From Spirochaetales bacterium (lineage in GTDB: Bacteria; Spirochaetota; Spirochaetia; Treponematales; Rectinemataceae): a stretch of DNA of 14,245 nt. Positions within the stretch are counted from its first letter, which is position 1. Every line of letters starts with the position of its first letter. This document shows, one piece after another, positions 6,836 through 12,983 of this stretch. The stretch lies in NCBI GenBank assembly GCA_015657395.1, contig JADLKI010000014.1, forward strand, positions 166,179-180,423, written 5' to 3'. Below the pieces are notes generated by a model. It was not told where the DNA came from. It searched no databases and saw nothing but the letters and a program-made list of their open reading frames with translations. The translations under genes and the position numbers were made by a program.

Positions 6836-7627
6836 TCACAACAACTCCCGCAATATGGTTCTGGTATTCTCTACAATATCTCGAATTTCACGTTTCAGCT
6901 TCAATTCCATCAAACACTCAAAATACATTTCTGCCAGTTGGCCGACCATGTCTTCATCGGAGCGACGGTACGCATCTTCCAGTATCGGCCGCTCGTAGGT
7001 TGACAGATAGCGATATGCTCTCTTGGAGCCATATACCTGCTTGCCATAACGAGCAGCTGCTGCAAAGAAAACCAGTTTTCGGATTTCTTCCAAAAGCGAT
7101 TGTACCTGAAACTCATCTCCCCTTTTGCATGCCGTGAGTGCGTCATGGACATAGAATGGGAACCACTTCAGATGCGATATGATCTCGCTCTCTATCTCTT
7201 GTCGCGTTTTTGGTTGGCTCATCTCAGCGAGCGCAGGCTGTAGTTTTCCGTTGCGGTCGAGGATAATCCGATATTCAGAATATGGCATTTGCTCAGAAAC
7301 ATAGCGTAATTGGCTGAAGATGATGTCTATCTCCAAACCGATAGGAGGGAATTGAGATTTACCGAAAAGGGCGGCTATCATTTTACAGTGTCCCCAGCCT
7401 CTGTCGAAAGAATGAAGAGGTTGCCCCACAGCCGCTAAAAGCTCATGTCTCAAAGTGAAGGCATTGTTGAACGCTTTGGCGCTGTTTCCCGTAGCAATAC
7501 CCAAGTCAATGTCTGAGTACTCGTCTTGATATTCATTCACCAGCGAGCCCGAAAGGAAAGCTCCTTGGACGCTGGAGACCGTCTCCAGCCTGGTAACAAC
7601 CGCAGTTAAGGCCTCTTGCAAATTCAT
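6836..7627 (-). CDS. Nucleotidyltransferase (Pol beta superfamily, aminoglycoside adenylyltransferase-like)
   Basis: 263 residues from the ATG at 7625-7627, with AAAGGA four bases upstream. The frame continues 35 codons upstream, but that part is the adjoining attC. The catalytic motif is G27-S28 through D39-I-D41 (SGSLVNEYQDEYSDIDLGI), and a third acidic strand is GLEIDIIF with D100. The helical C-terminal half (LEEIRKLVFFAAAARYGKQVYGSKRAYRYLSTYE) resembles the substrate domain of antibiotic nucleotidyltransferases. It would transfer a nucleoside monophosphate to a small molecule, possibly an aminoglycoside or lincosamide. The length, about 260 residues, is that of such enzymes, but I do not recognise a specific resistance gene. 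Cytosolic. Confidence 0.8.
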   Translation of the reverse strand: MNLQEALTAVVTRLETVSSVQGAFLSGSLVNEYQDEYSDIDLGIATGNSAKAFNNAFTLRHELLAAVGQPLHSFDRGWGHCKMIAALFGKSQFPPIGLEIDIIFSQLRYVSEQMPYSEYRIILDRNGKLQPALAEMSQPKTRQEIESEIISHLKWFPFYVHDALTACKRGDEFQVQSLLEEIRKLVFFAAAARYGKQVYGSKRAYRYLSTYERPILEDAYRRSDEDMVGQLAEMYFECLMELKLKREIRDIVENTRTILRELL

Positions 7628-7653
7628 ATTATCCTTTCGCTTGATTGTATGCC

Positions 7654-7769
7654 GCCCAACGTGCGCTTGGCCTGCAACCCGAGACCGGTGTCGTTTGTGC
7701 CTGAGTGAACGAAGTGGGCCCACACAAAGCATGCCGGGCCGGATTGTCAGGTTGAAGCGGTTGTCAGAT
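7654..7769 (-). repeat. attC site of the first HAD cassette
   Basis: GCCCAAC (7654-7660, perfect RYYYAAC), then GT-GCGCTT, and on the right GTTGAAGCGG followed by GTCAGAT (7763-7769). 116 bases. It aligns without gaps to the site at 8439-8554 with about 80% identity. The inner stretch holds GTGAACGAAGTGGGCC and TTTGTG/CACAAA pairing. The HAD stop codon (7747-7749) lies inside its right half. Confidence 0.85.
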
Positions 7770-8409
7770 TCATATTCCTATTTATAATACTAATTATATC
7801 TTTAGGATCGCTGGCAAAAAAATCTGGTCTTGAACCTTTCAATAATTTAAAATCTTGATTACCCCATGTTGCTGCTATGCTTTTTACTCCAACCCTATGC
7901 GCGGCTTCTACATCGCTTATGGCATCTCCAATCATGTAACATCTACATTTCTCAATTCCATACCTACTCAAGGCCATATTTATCTTCTCTTCTTTACTAT
8001 CTCCGTTCTCCTTATCATATATTTCTGATATTTTCCCTGATATCCCATGTCTTTCCAGAAAGCGCTTTACAGTAGTTCTTGAATTCCCAGTGTTTATACA
8101 ACTGACACAGCCAATATTTTTTAGATAATCTAAAACATCTACGATACCTGGGAAAATATCTACTTCATTTTTCGAAGCCAATTCCAACATGCCTTTAAGG
8201 AATTCTTTGCTTCTGGCTTTTGGTATGCCTATTTTCAAGCCCAGTTCCTCAAACTCCATCTTCTTCAAGGTTTTTATATCATCTTCAGAAACTTTTACTC
8301 TAATTCCCATCTGTGTTGCATATTCTTGTGCATTTTTAATTATGAATGGCAATGTATTACCAAGCACACCGTCAAAATCGAATAATACAAGTATTGTTTC
8401 ACTACCCAA
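7747..8409 (-). CDS. HAD-superfamily hydrolase (phosphatase-like)
   Basis: 220 residues from a TTG at 8407-8409 preceded by a GGGGGA nine bases upstream. The frame is open ten codons further to another TTG (8437-8439), which lacks a good site, so the start is uncertain. Motif I is LFDFDGVLGN with the nucleophile Asp, motif II the Asn-Thr of INTGNSRTTVKRFLERHG, and motif III/IV MIGDAISDVEAAHRVGVKSIA. The helical cap between motifs I and II fits the phosphoglycolate-phosphatase/beta-phosphoglucomutase group. It probably hydrolyses a small phosphate ester in the cytosol. The last residues, MNLTTAST, and the stop are encoded by the right half of the attC, so the original gene end was replaced when the cassette formed, or the native frame reads through. 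Confidence 0.86.
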   Translation of the reverse strand: MGSETILVLFDFDGVLGNTLPFIIKNAQEYATQMGIRVKVSEDDIKTLKKMEFEELGLKIGIPKARSKEFLKGMLELASKNEVDIFPGIVDVLDYLKNIGCVSCINTGNSRTTVKRFLERHGISGKISEIYDKENGDSKEEKINMALSRYGIEKCRCYMIGDAISDVEAAHRVGVKSIAATWGNQDFKLLKGSRPDFFASDPKDIISIINRNMNLTTAST

Positions 8410-8438
8410 TTTTCTTATTCCCCCTGCATGGAACTCCA

Positions 8439-8554
8439 ATCCAACATGCGCTTAACCCGCAACCCGAGACTGGTGTCGTTTGTGTTTGAGTGAACGAAGT
8501 GGGCCCGCACGAATCACGCCAAACGCGTTTGTCCTGTTGAAGCGTTTGTCAGGT
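8439..8554 (-). repeat. attC site of the second DUF4386-like cassette
   Basis: ATCCAAC (8439-8445) matches RYYYAAC, followed by AT-GCGCTTAAC. The right end is GTTGAAGCG, then GTCAGGT (8548-8554), which contains the neighbouring stop codon. Same 116-base length as, and about 80% identical to, the site at 7654-7769. Confidence 0.85.
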
Positions 8555-9235
8555 CAGAGATATTCTCTTTAACGAACTAATCCCTATTAGCAGGAACCAG
8601 ATTAGCGTTAATACTGAAGCTATTATAGCAAATAATCCCAGAATAGTGATAAATAGCCCGCCAAGCACGGCAATTATGCCGAATATGCCTATTAGTAGCC
8701 CGATTATCCGTATGGGCCTGTTTATTACGTTATTTCCCTTGATAAGGGCCGTTAATGAAATTCCAGTAGCTGGAATAAGTATCGTATAAACTCCAAAGAG
8801 AGTAGAATCTAGTATCATTTTGCTGTTCGTGGCAGCACTTATTAGTATTTGTCTTTTAATGTCATCATTTGTATTTATATATGCCATTCCAGTATCTATT
8901 AATACGGAATAATTAGGCCAAGTTATGGATAAATCAAGAAAAACGAATAGTATTATGAAGAAAAATGCTATACTGGTAATTATTTCATCTATTGGCTGCC
9001 TCTTGTAATAAAGCAAATACATAATTGGGAGGTATAATATATCTGTAAAAACTGACAAATATAATATACAGTACCAAATTTGATGATAGCTTGAATAATA
9101 TCTTAAGGCACTTGTTATGTCGCTTGGCGCTTTCCCAATTATGACGTAAAGTGAAGTAATAATTGTGTAAAGAAATGCAACAACAAGGCTTGACCAGCCA
9201 GCCAGTTTATGTAAACGCATATCCGTAATTTCCAT
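8549..9235 (-). CDS. DUF4386-like integral membrane protein
   Basis: 228 residues from the ATG at 9233-9235, which has AGGG seven bases upstream. A start nine codons earlier at 9262 would overlap that site. Hydrophobic spans include LAGWSSLVVAFLYTIITSLYVII, IWYCILYLSVFTDILYLPIMYLLYY, IAFFFIILFVFLDLSI, LFGVYTILIPATGISLTALI, IIGLLIGIFGIIAVLGGLFI and ILGLFAIIASVLTLIWFLLI: about six or seven. The long segment between spans (WPNYSVLIDTGMAYINTNDDIKRQILISAATNSKMIL) resembles the loop that DUF4386 proteins place before the LFGxx helix, so I assign this family, less firmly than for the gene at 6059. Its stop TGA is part of the attC R'' box. AT-rich; role unknown. Confidence 0.7.
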   Translation of the reverse strand: MEITDMRLHKLAGWSSLVVAFLYTIITSLYVIIGKAPSDITSALRYYSSYHQIWYCILYLSVFTDILYLPIMYLLYYKRQPIDEIITSIAFFFIILFVFLDLSITWPNYSVLIDTGMAYINTNDDIKRQILISAATNSKMILDSTLFGVYTILIPATGISLTALIKGNNVINRPIRIIGLLIGIFGIIAVLGGLFITILGLFAIIASVLTLIWFLLIGISSLKRISLT

Positions 9236-9423
9236 AGTTTCACCCTGTCTCCATATCAGCACATACTTATTAATAAGGTAAACGTAGGAATGTGGCCTTT
9301 ATTTGAGTTTTCTGTTAATGTTCTGTTCGTACTTTACGATAGTGCCCAGCGTATTTTCTATATATAATATTTTTTGCTTTTGCGCTTTAATATATCAATG
9401 GTCTTCGCGGGCGAAGCGAGTCG
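9236..9423 (-). other. 5' leader of the second DUF4386-like cassette; no gene seen
   Basis: About 190 bases, strongly AT-rich (several TATATA/TTAATA stretches), without a credible frame. It could hold the cassette's own promoter, but no -35/-10 pair with proper spacing stands out. Beside the attC core there is a CTTCGC-gg-GCGAAG hairpin (9403-9416). Confidence 0.35.
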
Positions 9424-9531
9424 ATCTAACGCTCAACCTGTTGTAACGCGTACATGAATGCGGTCTGTGCCGAGCGCAGCGACTGCACAAACCGCGCCAG
9501 CAGCCGAGTCCGGCTGAAGCGATTGTTAGCC
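9424..9531 (-). repeat. attC site of the second HAD cassette
   Basis: ATCTAAC (9424-9430, perfect RYYYAAC) then GCTCAACC. The right end is GGCTGAAGCGATT with GTTAGCC (9525-9531), one mismatch. 108 bases. The centre forms a long stem: CGGTCTGTGC (9461-9470) pairs with GCACAAACCG (9485-9494) with one mismatch, enclosing CGAGCGCAGCGACT. This is the branched end of a folded attC bottom strand. Confidence 0.85.
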
Positions 9532-9538
9532 GATTTCT

Positions 9539-10210
9539 TCATATATAGTACTTATATTTCAATACCCCAATCAAATCTTCATACTCAGTAAAAACATAAT
9601 CTGCTTTTGTTTGTAGTACCACGCTCCCTTTTTTGAATGCAAGCAATCCTGCATTCTTTGCTCCTTCAATATCATATTTTTCAGAATCACCAACGTAAAT
9701 TGCTTCTCTATTCTTTACACTGAGTTTGTCAAGTATCTCTTCAAATACTTCTTTATCTGGTTTATATTTCTTTGTTTCTTCAGATATGCTTATTGCATCA
9801 AAGAAGTCTTTTAGTCCTGATGCTTTTATTCTCTTTCGTTGTTCCATAGGATCACTAGCATTAGTCAATAGCCCGATTTTTACCTTCTCTTTTAAGTACT
9901 TCATTAGCCTAAATACACCATCATATACAAAGACTTCAGCAAGATAGCTTTCAAGATAAGTGGTTACATAATCTGCTTTCCATGCAATTCCATACGCCGC
10001 AATGGTTCTCTTTATCCTTTCGTAATGAACATCTGATCCAACTATTCCATCTTTATAGATATCGACAAGGATGTCACCTGATTTTTCCCAAAAATCATTC
10101 GGATCAACTTTGATTGGAAGAATAGACGTTAGTGCATATATGCCGTTTCTATCGCTCTTATAATAGTCTACTAATGTCGAATCAAAATCAAAAATAACAG
10201 CTCTTATCAT
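9539..10210 (-). CDS. HAD-superfamily hydrolase
   Basis: 223 residues. Motif I is VIFDFDSTLVD with nucleophile D8 and D10, motif II LLTNASDP (T116, N117), motif III a lysine in the KKYKPDKEVFE segment (148-150), and motif IV YVGDSEKYDIEGAKNAG (G174, D175, D180). The helical cap in between (residues 15-90) fits the haloacid-dehalogenase/phosphoglycolate-phosphatase subgroup. Likely a cytosolic phosphatase for a small metabolite. The ATG at 10208-10210 has AGAGGA thirteen bases upstream, in the loop of a small hairpin. It is not closely similar to the HAD protein at 7747, so the pair does not look like a recent duplication. Confidence 0.87.
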   Translation of the reverse strand: MIRAVIFDFDSTLVDYYKSDRNGIYALTSILPIKVDPNDFWEKSGDILVDIYKDGIVGSDVHYERIKRTIAAYGIAWKADYVTTYLESYLAEVFVYDGVFRLMKYLKEKVKIGLLTNASDPMEQRKRIKASGLKDFFDAISISEETKKYKPDKEVFEEILDKLSVKNREAIYVGDSEKYDIEGAKNAGLLAFKKGSVVLQTKADYVFTEYEDLIGVLKYKYYI

Positions 10211-10216
10211 TATAAG

Positions 10217-10241
10217 CTGGTTTTCCTCTTATAATAACCAG
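10217..10241 (-). promoter_or_regulatory. Hairpin carrying the ribosome binding site of the HAD gene
   Basis: The inverted repeat CTGGTT (10217-10222)/AACCAG (10236-10241) flanks a 13-base loop that holds AGAGGA (10224-10229 on minus). The loop lies seven bases upstream of the ATG at 10210. It could expose the binding site or, if bound by something, block it. Chance is possible at six base pairs. Confidence 0.3.
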
Positions 10242-10265
10242 TTTTTGCTCGCGAAAGTGAGTCCA

Positions 10266-10386
10266 GCATAACACCAAGTTCACCGGGGGGCGTGAAACGC
10301 CGATCCGATGGAATGGCTTGTTCGAGGTGGTGATGCCTCTTTTCTCATCTGGCTCGTCATGGACATGTCAATAAGGCGCGTTGGCC
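10266..10386 (-). repeat. attC-like site of the second methyltransferase cassette
   Basis: The left box GCATAAC (10266-10272) has one mismatch, and the right box GTTGGCC (10380-10386) has one mismatch, two bases left of the stop. The middle has a GGCGT-gaa-ACGCC hairpin (10289-10301). The L boxes (CAAGTTCACC and TCAATAAGGCG) pair poorly. Position and core boxes support an attC, probably a diverged one. Confidence 0.5.
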
Positions 10387-10388
10387 AA

Positions 10389-11153
10389 CTAGAAATGTGC
10401 TATACCCCCCTTCTTGAACACATAAATCGCCCACCCCAGCGTTTCTCGTCCCCACCTCAGATACGCTGTCTTACTCTCACGCACTCGCTTCAGCACGGTC
10501 TCCACATCTGGATCATCCCGGTGATCACTCGCCCAGGTTTCTGCAGCGTACCACTGTAACCCTTCATATCTATCCCAGTCATCCTGACTGCTTACGAGTG
10601 TGTAGACCACCTCCAATCCGTGCTCTCGCCCGACCTCTACATTCTGATAATGTGTGCCGAAGTCGTTCCGTGTCATTCCGATCGCTTCTAAATACTCTCT
10701 TTCCGGTTCATGCCGCCAGTACGGCTCTCCCACAACGATCCAACTTTCTGGGGCTGCCATCTTCTGCAGCGCGGCCAACGTCCCTCGATACCCGCCATAA
10801 ATCCAACTCGCACCGATGCAGGCCACCAGATCAAAGCTCTCTAAGGTCTCTGGGACATACTTGGCCCCGTCCATCTCCAAGAAATGGAGTTGGGCATCCG
10901 GAACACGTTCTTGATGCTTCTTGTGGACATCAGCAATGCAGTAGGGAGAGAAATCAACTCCTGTCCCTGTCATTTGTCGGTACCGCTCTGCAAGCCTGAT
11001 GAGAAACTCACCCTTTCCAGTGGCGATATCAAGCACTCGTGCCCCAGGTCTCAGAGGCAGAAGGGTGATAAGCTGTTCAAGTTTCTCAAGACTCATCGGA
11101 TTGCAGAGAATGTGCTCCCGATGCGTGATGTTAAAGAACTTCCACATGTCCAT
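10389..11153 (-). CDS. Class I SAM-dependent methyltransferase (GC-rich cassette)
   Basis: 254 residues. The N-terminus FFNITHREHILCNPMSLEKL is a recognisable pre-motif in a group of class I methyltransferases. SAM motif I is ARVLDIATGKGEFLIRLAE (about 38-56), followed by GVDFSP at the acidic beta-2 end. The other motifs are DLVACIGASWIYGGYRGTL and ESWIVVGEPYWRHEPE, after which come acceptor residues of unknown specificity. The ATG at 11151-11153 has GGAGG seven bases upstream. The protein differs from the methyltransferase at 4724 in every non-motif part, and the gene is distinctly GC-richer than the HAD and SWEET-like cassettes on either side. Confidence 0.88.
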   Translation of the reverse strand: MDMWKFFNITHREHILCNPMSLEKLEQLITLLPLRPGARVLDIATGKGEFLIRLAERYRQMTGTGVDFSPYCIADVHKKHQERVPDAQLHFLEMDGAKYVPETLESFDLVACIGASWIYGGYRGTLAALQKMAAPESWIVVGEPYWRHEPEREYLEAIGMTRNDFGTHYQNVEVGREHGLEVVYTLVSSQDDWDRYEGLQWYAAETWASDHRDDPDVETVLKRVRESKTAYLRWGRETLGWAIYVFKKGGIAHF

Positions 11154-11178
11154 GCGTATGCCTCCTTTATCAATGCCA

Positions 11179-11243
11179 GCCGAACATCCGCTTAACCGGT
11201 AGCGCGGCTTGTCCGCGGTGTCAGATTGAAGCGGTTGTTAGGC
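11179..11243 (-). repeat. attC site of the SWEET-like cassette (short type)
   Basis: GCCGAAC (11179-11185)-AT-CCGCTTAACC at the left and ATTGAAGCGG-TT-GTTAGGC (11237-11243, perfect core) at the right. 65 bases. CCGCTTAA and TTGAAGCGG pair with a base bulge, and the middle holds CGCGGC/GTCCGCG pairing. The best-preserved site in the window. Confidence 0.9.
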
Positions 11244-11261
11244 GATTCTTAATTATGATTC

Positions 11262-11861
11262 TTATTTGGTACTTTTTCGGATTTTAGCCCGCTTCCCCAA
11301 TTTGAATTGCACAAAGCTGAAAATTATGAAGTCTACAATAAAGATGTAAAGAATAAATCCGCTATTGGCAAATGTCCACTCTTTTAGCGTCAGTAATGTT
11401 AATGCGACACCAAAGCAGGTTGCCAACCAAGGCCATGCAATTTCGGTTTCTGGATATTTATATGCCTTTTTCAATGTTGGAAATGCAGCGAGGCCATCTG
11501 CTACGATGCTAAAGAAAATGGCTACATTCCCAACCTTTGTTATAAGCCAAAGGATCAGACCTACCACAGACAATATTCCGCATGCTAAATCAAACCTAGT
11601 CAATTTCCATTCGGCGTTTTTATTAATAAAAGAGGCGATAAATGTTAAAAAGGGTAGAAAGCCAGTACTGAAAGTCATCAATGACTCTAAACCTACCTTT
11701 TGATTTATTTGGGCTGCGAAGGCAATCATCGGAGCGATAGACCATAACAAGAAAGAGACTTTATTAGGTTTTACTTTTCCTTTAATAGTTTGCCATAAAT
11801 ACACGAAAGCGCCTGCGGCGCCAATTAAAGTTCCGACTATTACGAAATTATGATTAAGCAT
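11262..11861 (-). CDS. Small polytopic membrane protein, PQ-loop/SWEET-like
   Basis: 199 residues, six to seven hydrophobic spans (VGTLIGAAGAFVYLW, VSFLLWSIAPMIAFAA, LMTFSTGFLPFLTFIASF, DLACGILSVVGLILWLI, VAIFFSIVADGLAAFP, WPWLATCFGVALTLLTL, GFILYIFIVDFIIFSFV). Two internal pieces resemble each other: 'TIKGKVKPNKVSFLLW' and 'TLKKAYKYPETEIAWPW', each a helix end, a proline and an Asn/Glu followed by Ser/Ala-Phe/Trp. That is the PQ-loop/SWEET repeat style. I recall similar proteins of unknown function in many candidate-phyla bacteria. Transport of a small solute is an inference. The C-terminus is basic (GKRAKIRKSTK). The ATG at 11859-11861 has AGGA about ten bases upstream. The gene is AT-rich and preceded by a possible promoter. 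Confidence 0.75.
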   Translation of the reverse strand: MLNHNFVIVGTLIGAAGAFVYLWQTIKGKVKPNKVSFLLWSIAPMIAFAAQINQKVGLESLMTFSTGFLPFLTFIASFINKNAEWKLTRFDLACGILSVVGLILWLITKVGNVAIFFSIVADGLAAFPTLKKAYKYPETEIAWPWLATCFGVALTLLTLKEWTFANSGFILYIFIVDFIIFSFVQFKLGKRAKIRKSTK

Positions 11862-11937
11862 ATTCTGACTGTCCTGTTTTAGGGAACGAAAAAACTGCTT
11901 TAGTTGATATTGGGCTTATTATACCTTTTTCGATCAT
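11854..11937 (-). CDS. Possible 27-residue leader peptide upstream of the SWEET-like gene
   Basis: The frame starts at the ATG at 11935-11937, reads MIEKGIISPISTKAVFSFPK followed by TGQSEYA, and its TAA (11854-11856) overlaps the next gene's ATG region, as in translational coupling. The same frame is open back to the attC core. It has no good ribosome binding site, and a TATAAT sequence lies inside it, so a promoter is the competing reading. Weak. Confidence 0.2.
   Translation of the reverse strand: MIEKGIISPISTKAVFSFPKTGQSEYA
11918..11923 (-). promoter_or_regulatory. TATAAT-type -10 box in the SWEET-like cassette
   Basis: A perfect minus-strand TATAAT is 57 bases upstream of the ATG at 11861, in an AT-rich leader. 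The region about 17 bases further upstream (ATACCA) is a poor -35 box. It is one of two such boxes in cassette leaders; the other is at 1170-1175. Confidence 0.25.
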
Positions 11938-11968
11938 AGTTGGTATGTCTTCGAAAATAGGTAAACAG

Positions 11969-12020
11969 GCCTAACAAGATCAGCGCGCGCAGGTCCGATT
12001 GAAGCGGTCGTTTGTTAATA
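11969..12020 (-). repeat. attC site of the YdeI-family cassette (short type)
   Basis: GCCTAAC (11969-11975, perfect core) at the left; GATTGAAGCGG followed by a GTTTGTTA-like core at the right, containing the stop codon of the neighbouring gene. About 50 bases, with CAGCGCGCGCAGG in the middle. Shares GGTCCGATTGAAGCGG-like sequence with the sites at 3728 and 11179. Confidence 0.75.
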
Positions 12021-12575
12021 TAACATTCCTTTCTCCCCATCATTTATTGCTGTCTTTATTTTTTCAAGCCTTTTTCTTTTCGTCTCTTCTGTTTTTGCGT
12101 CAAAATAAAAGCCTACATATCTCTTTTTCATTGAGAATGAGCATTTAGTAAATTTTTCTAAAATGGCAGTATCATCATCTATTAACAATGTAAAATCTTC
12201 GATCATGTTATCAAAATCAAAATTCTTGACAATCTTATTCCATTGTCCGTTCTCTTTTGCCTTTGCAACTTCTTGCTCACCATACGAGGTCATCAAGTTT
12301 TGGCTGCGTAACCTTTCTATGGCAATTTTATTCTTTTCAGACCATTTACTGTTTTTCGTCCTTGGAGAAAAATACTTTAAATAACTTCTATCGCCCTCAC
12401 TTTTCATTTGTCCATCTATCCATCCAAAGCAAAGGCTTACATCAAGTGCCTCTTCTGCTGAAATAGTTTCAGTGATTTTATCTTTATAAAACCTAATCCA
12501 TATCCCGTTTCCTTTGGTTACGTTATTTGCCAACCATTCACGAAATTGTTCTATATTCTTGAATTCTTTTTCCAT
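12015..12575 (-). CDS. YdeI/OmpD-associated family protein
   Basis: 186 residues from the ATG at 12573-12575. An ATG three codons earlier (12582-12584) touches AGGG, which better serves the downstream start, nine bases away. The frame's further N-terminal extension comes from attC sequence. The core LCFGWIDGQMKSEGDRSYLK with YFSPRTKNSKWSEKNK (about 50-86) is the hallmark of the YdeI/OmpD-associated family. The N-terminal FKNIEQFREWLANN and the C-terminal KKRYVGFYFDAKTEETKRKRLEKI also fit, and the length is the family's normal one. These cytosolic proteins are loosely linked to stress or peptide resistance in some bacteria; the biochemical role is unknown. Its TAA stop falls within the attC R'' box. 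Confidence 0.85.
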   Translation of the reverse strand: MEKEFKNIEQFREWLANNVTKGNGIWIRFYKDKITETISAEEALDVSLCFGWIDGQMKSEGDRSYLKYFSPRTKNSKWSEKNKIAIERLRSQNLMTSYGEQEVAKAKENGQWNKIVKNFDFDNMIEDFTLLIDDDTAILEKFTKCSFSMKKRYVGFYFDAKTEETKRKRLEKIKTAINDGEKGMLY

Positions 12576-12601
12576 CTTTTTCATCCCTGCGTGAAGCGTC
12601 A

Positions 12602-12733
12602 AGCTAACGTGCGCATGAACTGCGAGACGGGGAGGGCGGACCAGTTTGCTCCACTGCGTGCTTGGCTTCTTGCTAAACTGCAAACTATATGCCTGCCGCC
12701 GAGCCGGCTCAATGCGACTGTTGCCGGTTAGGG
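12602..12733 (-). repeat. attC site at the right end of the array
   Basis: AGCTAAC (12602-12608) with one mismatch, then GT-GCGCATGAAC. The right end is CTCAATGCGAC followed by GTTGCCG (12720-12726) and, directly after, GTTAGGG (12727-12733). GCGCATGA and TCAATGCG pair with an extra base, the bulge expected of an attC. The stop of the gene to the right lies 250 bases further on, unlike the other sites. Confidence 0.6.
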
Positions 12734-12983
12734 CGCCATTTTCACTTTTCAATCCTATGCAACATATTGTATATGGTCATCCCCCTGAAGAAACGTCTTG
12801 CGGATCGGAATCATGACGTCTTGCGACTATAGGGGAAAGAGCCCTCGCCTATCAATGGCGGCCTGATGGAGCGACCGGTTTCCCAAAGGCCAGTCAGGGG
12901 TCGGCCACAAAGGGGAGAACGGCCAAGGAGTCCTAAAGGCCGAGCGTGGGCGAGACGATCTCCTCGGCAAGTCTGGCACGGAC
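12734..12983. other. 250 bases without a gene between the last attC and the C45 gene
   Basis: The left 60 bases are AT-rich and the rest GC-rich. I see no credible coding frame, no attI-like site, no integrase sequence and no strong terminator. A 10-base direct repeat ACGTCTTGCG (12793-12802 and 12816-12825) is present. The segment may be the 3' flank of the C45 gene from its source, or a boundary of the array. Confidence 0.4.

Larger units (their letters stand above)
222..12733 (-). mobile_element. Integron gene-cassette array
   Basis: Fourteen attC-like elements separate co-oriented minus-strand genes across this span. The repeated plan, read on plus, is an RYYYAAC-like box, a spacer of about 2 bases, a CCGCTTAA-like box, a variable middle, a TTGAAGCGG-like box and a GTTRRRY-like box just left of a stop codon. 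This matches the R', L', L'' and R'' boxes of integron attC sites, with R' at the end away from the gene. The genes are unrelated to each other and differ in base composition, as cassettes do. No integrase or attI is in the window, so it cannot be said whether this is a chromosomal (sedentary) or a mobile integron; the number and variety of cassettes favour chromosomal. Confidence 0.87.

Noticed and set aside
257..12817. Shared 11-mer GGAATCATGAC at 257-267 and 12807-12817
   Set aside because: Matches of this length are expected many times by chance in 14 kb, and the flanks do not align.
12793..12825. Direct repeat ACGTCTTGCG as an attI or binding-site pair
   Set aside because: Ten bases within 33 bases can arise by chance, and no core site lies beside it.
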